6,517 bases of DNA. Origin: Deltaproteobacteria bacterium. Lineage in GTDB: Bacteria > Desulfobacterota > Desulfobaccia > Desulfobaccales > 0-14-0-80-60-11. Location: assembly GCA_021817645.1 (NCBI GenBank), contig JAKAGH010000182.1, positions 1 through 6,517 of the forward strand, given 5' to 3'. Shown in pieces: positions 4,586-6,517 of the stretch. The notes beneath the pieces were generated by a model. The model was not told where the DNA came from. It was given only the letters and a program-made list of their open reading frames with translations, and ran no database searches. The number at the start of each line of letters is the position of its first letter. The stretch's first letter is position 1. Position numbers and translations under genes: made by a program.

Positions 4586-6517
4586 ATGAAGTCTAACTTG
4601 CCATCCGCAACCAATTGGTCCGATAAAATCCTCTTCGACTGCATCGGTGAAGAACTGCCCCCCTGCCAGGCGGCCTGTCCCCTGGACATCCGGGTTCGGG
4701 AGAAGCTGCGCCTGATGCAGGCGGGTGATATGGCCGGGGCCTTGGAAGTGCTCCTGGAGCGCTGCCCCTTCCCCGGCATCCTGGGCCGCATCTGCTCCCG
4801 CCCCTGCGAGAGCGCCTGCACTCGGGGCCAGATCGAAGCCCCCATCGCCATTGCTGCGCTGAAGAGATACGTGGCCGGCCTGGACCCCGAAGCCATCCTG
4901 CGACTGGCGGTCCCCGGACCCGGCCGAGCCGAAAGGGTGGCGGTGGTCGGCAGTGGTCCCGCGGGCCTGATGGCCGCGTATGAACTGCGGCGGCTGGGCT
5001 ACCCGGTCACCCTGTTCGAGGCCGCCGACGCCCTGGGCGGGGCGCTGCGCCTCTATCTCCCCGCGTTCCGCCTGCCCCGGGAGGTCCTGGACCGGGAAGT
5101 TGGCCTGATGGAGAAAATGGGGGTGGAGGTGCGCGTCCGCACCCGCCTGGGCCGGGATATTCACCTGGAGGACCTGCGCCGGGACTTTGCCGCGGTCTTC
5201 CTGGCCCTGGGCGCCCATAAGAGCCTCACACTCGAAATTCCCGGGGAGGATCTGCCCCAGGTGCTGCCGGTCCTGGATTTCCTGCGAGCCGCCAATTCCG
5301 GGCAACCTCTGAAGGTGGGACACAGAGTAGCGGTCATCGGCGGCGGCAACGCCGCGCTGGACGCGGCCCGCACCGCCTTGCGCCATGGCGCCCGAGAGGT
5401 CCATCTCCTGTACCGCCGCACCCCGGAACTCATGCCGGCTCTCTCGTCCGAGGTGGAAGAGGCGCGCCTGGAAGGGGCGAGGTTCCACTTCCTCACCATG
5501 CCGGTGCGCATCCAGGGAGAGAGCCGGGTTGAAGGTCTGCTGCTCCAAAAAACCGCTTTGGGTGAACCCGACGCCGACGGCCGTCTCTGCCCGGTGCCGG
5601 TGCCGGAGTCCCAGTTCACCCTGGAAGTGGACACGGTGATCCCGGCGTTGGGGCAGACCGCGGATTTTGGCTTTTTCGGCCCCGGCCTTGCCTTTGACAC
5701 CGCCACCATCCACCGCCTGGAAGCGGACCCCATAACTCTGGAGACCAAGATCCCCGGGGTCTTTGCCGGGGGAGACCTGGTCACAGGCCCCCGCACTGCG
5801 GTGGAGGCATTCGCCGCAGGCCGCCGGGGGGCTCTGGCCATTCACAGCTTTCTGCAACAAGAGCCGCTGCCCGCGGACCTGCCGCCCCTGACCAGCCGCA
5901 CCACCGCGCTCATCGTGGACACCACCGGGGTCCCGGCCGCGGCCCGGCAGGCCATGCCCGACCTGCCTGTCTCCGCCAGGCTGACCCAGCCCGCGGCCGA
6001 AGTGGAACTGGGATTTTCTCCCGCGGGCGCTCAGGCGGAAGCTGATCGCTGCCTGGCTTGCGTCTGCTCCCAATGCGTCAAAAACTGCACCTTTTTGCAA
6101 CAATACGTCCACCACTACCCCTACACGGAAAAAGAGATCGTCCGCCTCATCCGGGACCGGGGCGAGGCCGAGCCCCTCATCCCCTATTCCTGCCATTATT
6201 GCGGCCTGTGCCAGGCGGTCTGTCCTCAAGACCTGCACGCGGGCCTGGCCTGCCTGGACTACCGGCGGCAGTTGGTGACCGTGGGCAAAGGACCTCTCCC
6301 GGGGCACAAGGGCGTTCAGAACTACGTCAAATGGGGCACCCACCCCATCTTCACCTTAAGCCGCCCGGACCCGGCCACAGGCCGGGCCCGGCAAGTCTTT
6401 TTCCCCGGCTGTTCGCTGCCCGGCTACTTTCCCCATCTGGTCAGGGCCGCTTACGGTTACCTCCGGGAAAAGCTGCCCCACACCGGCATCATCCTCAACT
6501 GCTGCGGCGCGCCCAGC
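4586..6517 (+). CDS. GltD-like FAD/NAD(P) oxidoreductase fused to HdrD-like Fe-S/CCG module (3' end outside window)
   Basis: Open for 644 codons to the window edge. ATG 4586 is the first start after an in-frame TGA at 4580; no Shine-Dalgarno is visible. Residues about 15-100 form the GltD/dihydropyrimidine-dehydrogenase-type N-terminal Fe-S domain: CQAACPLDIRV (27-37), PFPGILGRICSRPCESACTRG (61-81), cysteines 27, 31, 70, 74, 78 plus 19 and 60. Residues 117-425 are the two-dinucleotide flavoprotein: FAD loop VVGSGPAG (120-127), NAD(P) loop VIGGGNAALDAAR (250-262), YRRTPELMPA (276-285, its arginines favouring NADPH), and IPGVFAGGDLVTGPRTAVEA (389-408). After a linker comes a Cys-rich segment RCLACVCSQCVKNC (488-501), then CHYCGLCQAVCPQDL (536-550, CX2CX2CX3CP), then the start of a CCG domain, FFPGCSLPG (605-613) to NCCGAPS (638-644). 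CCG domains of HdrD/GlpC-type proteins hold a non-cubane Fe-S cluster for disulfide or quinone chemistry. The inference is a cytoplasmic enzyme linking NAD(P)H to a thiol/disulfide or quinone-like acceptor through FAD and several clusters; bifurcation is possible but unproven. Confidence 0.85.
   Translation, partial: MKSNLPSATNWSDKILFDCIGEELPPCQAACPLDIRVREKLRLMQAGDMAGALEVLLERCPFPGILGRICSRPCESACTRGQIEAPIAIAALKRYVAGLDPEAILRLAVPGPGRAERVAVVGSGPAGLMAAYELRRLGYPVTLFEAADALGGALRLYLPAFRLPREVLDREVGLMEKMGVEVRVRTRLGRDIHLEDLRRDFAAVFLALGAHKSLTLEIPGEDLPQVLPVLDFLRAANSGQPLKVGHRVAVIGGGNAALDAARTALRHGAREVHLLYRRTPELMPALSSEVEEARLEGARFHFLTMPVRIQGESRVEGLLLQKTALGEPDADGRLCPVPVPESQFTLEVDTVIPALGQTADFGFFGPGLAFDTATIHRLEADPITLETKIPGVFAGGDLVTGPRTAVEAFAAGRRGALAIHSFLQQEPLPADLPPLTSRTTALIVDTTGVPAAARQAMPDLPVSARLTQPAAEVELGFSPAGAQAEADRCLACVCSQCVKNCTFLQQYVHHYPYTEKEIVRLIRDRGEAEPLIPYSCHYCGLCQAVCPQDLHAGLACLDYRRQLVTVGKGPLPGHKGVQNYVKWGTHPIFTLSRPDPATGRARQVFFPGCSLPGYFPHLVRAAYGYLREKLPHTGIILNCCGAPS

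Noticed and set aside
4529..6343. 604-residue open frame on the minus strand opposite the GltD-like gene
   Set aside because: Its product shows no recognisable domain, while the + strand frame carries intact Rossmann loops and Fe-S motifs throughout. Long antisense frames are expected opposite GC-rich genes.

Overview
The window is GC-rich, and every gene I can support lies on the + strand. Gene content is low-potential redox chemistry: an Isf-type iron-sulfur flavoprotein, a GltD-like flavoprotein fused to HdrD-type Fe-S modules, and the tail of another Fe-S protein. Together with the GC-rich codon use this suggests an anaerobic bacterium, plausibly of the former Deltaproteobacteria (Desulfobacca/Syntrophobacter-like). 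That placement is inferred from gene content, not from a marker gene.

Layout. Positions 1-57 are the last 18 codons of an Fe-S protein. Positions 121-1950 encode one long reading frame with three modules: an N-terminal multi-spanning membrane domain, an NADPH-dependent FMN reductase/iron-sulfur flavoprotein domain with a CX2CX2CX5C motif, and a C-terminal SCP2 (sterol carrier) domain. A near-ideal ribosome binding site and a double ATG lie inside the frame exactly at the membrane/flavoprotein junction, so the soluble part may also be made alone. The 212-base gap at 1951-2162 holds a remarkably structured block (1971-2071): a 10-bp hairpin followed directly by a predicted three-way junction whose two arms carry complementary loops. 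It is either a REP/BIME-like dispersed palindromic element or a structured leader RNA.

Positions 2163-2858 encode a TVP38/TMEM64 (VTT/DedA-superfamily) membrane protein, and 2887-3921 an exported tandem rhodanese that lacks the catalytic cysteine in both domains. Positions 3979-4527 encode a small exported protein of unknown function in clearly AT-richer DNA, which may be foreign. From 4586 to the window end runs a large incomplete gene: a GltD-like Fe-S/FAD/NAD(P) oxidoreductase fused to two further Fe-S binding segments and the start of an HdrD-type CCG domain.

How they may work together. The two large redox proteins could exchange electrons with a membrane or thiol/disulfide pool, and the exported rhodanese-like protein points to sulfur-related work outside the cytoplasm. 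Spacings of 28, 57 and 58 bases between the genes from 2163 onward allow co-transcription. No strong promoter or intrinsic terminator is visible, so an operon is unproven. No RNA genes, CRISPR arrays, insertion sequences or minus-strand genes were found.
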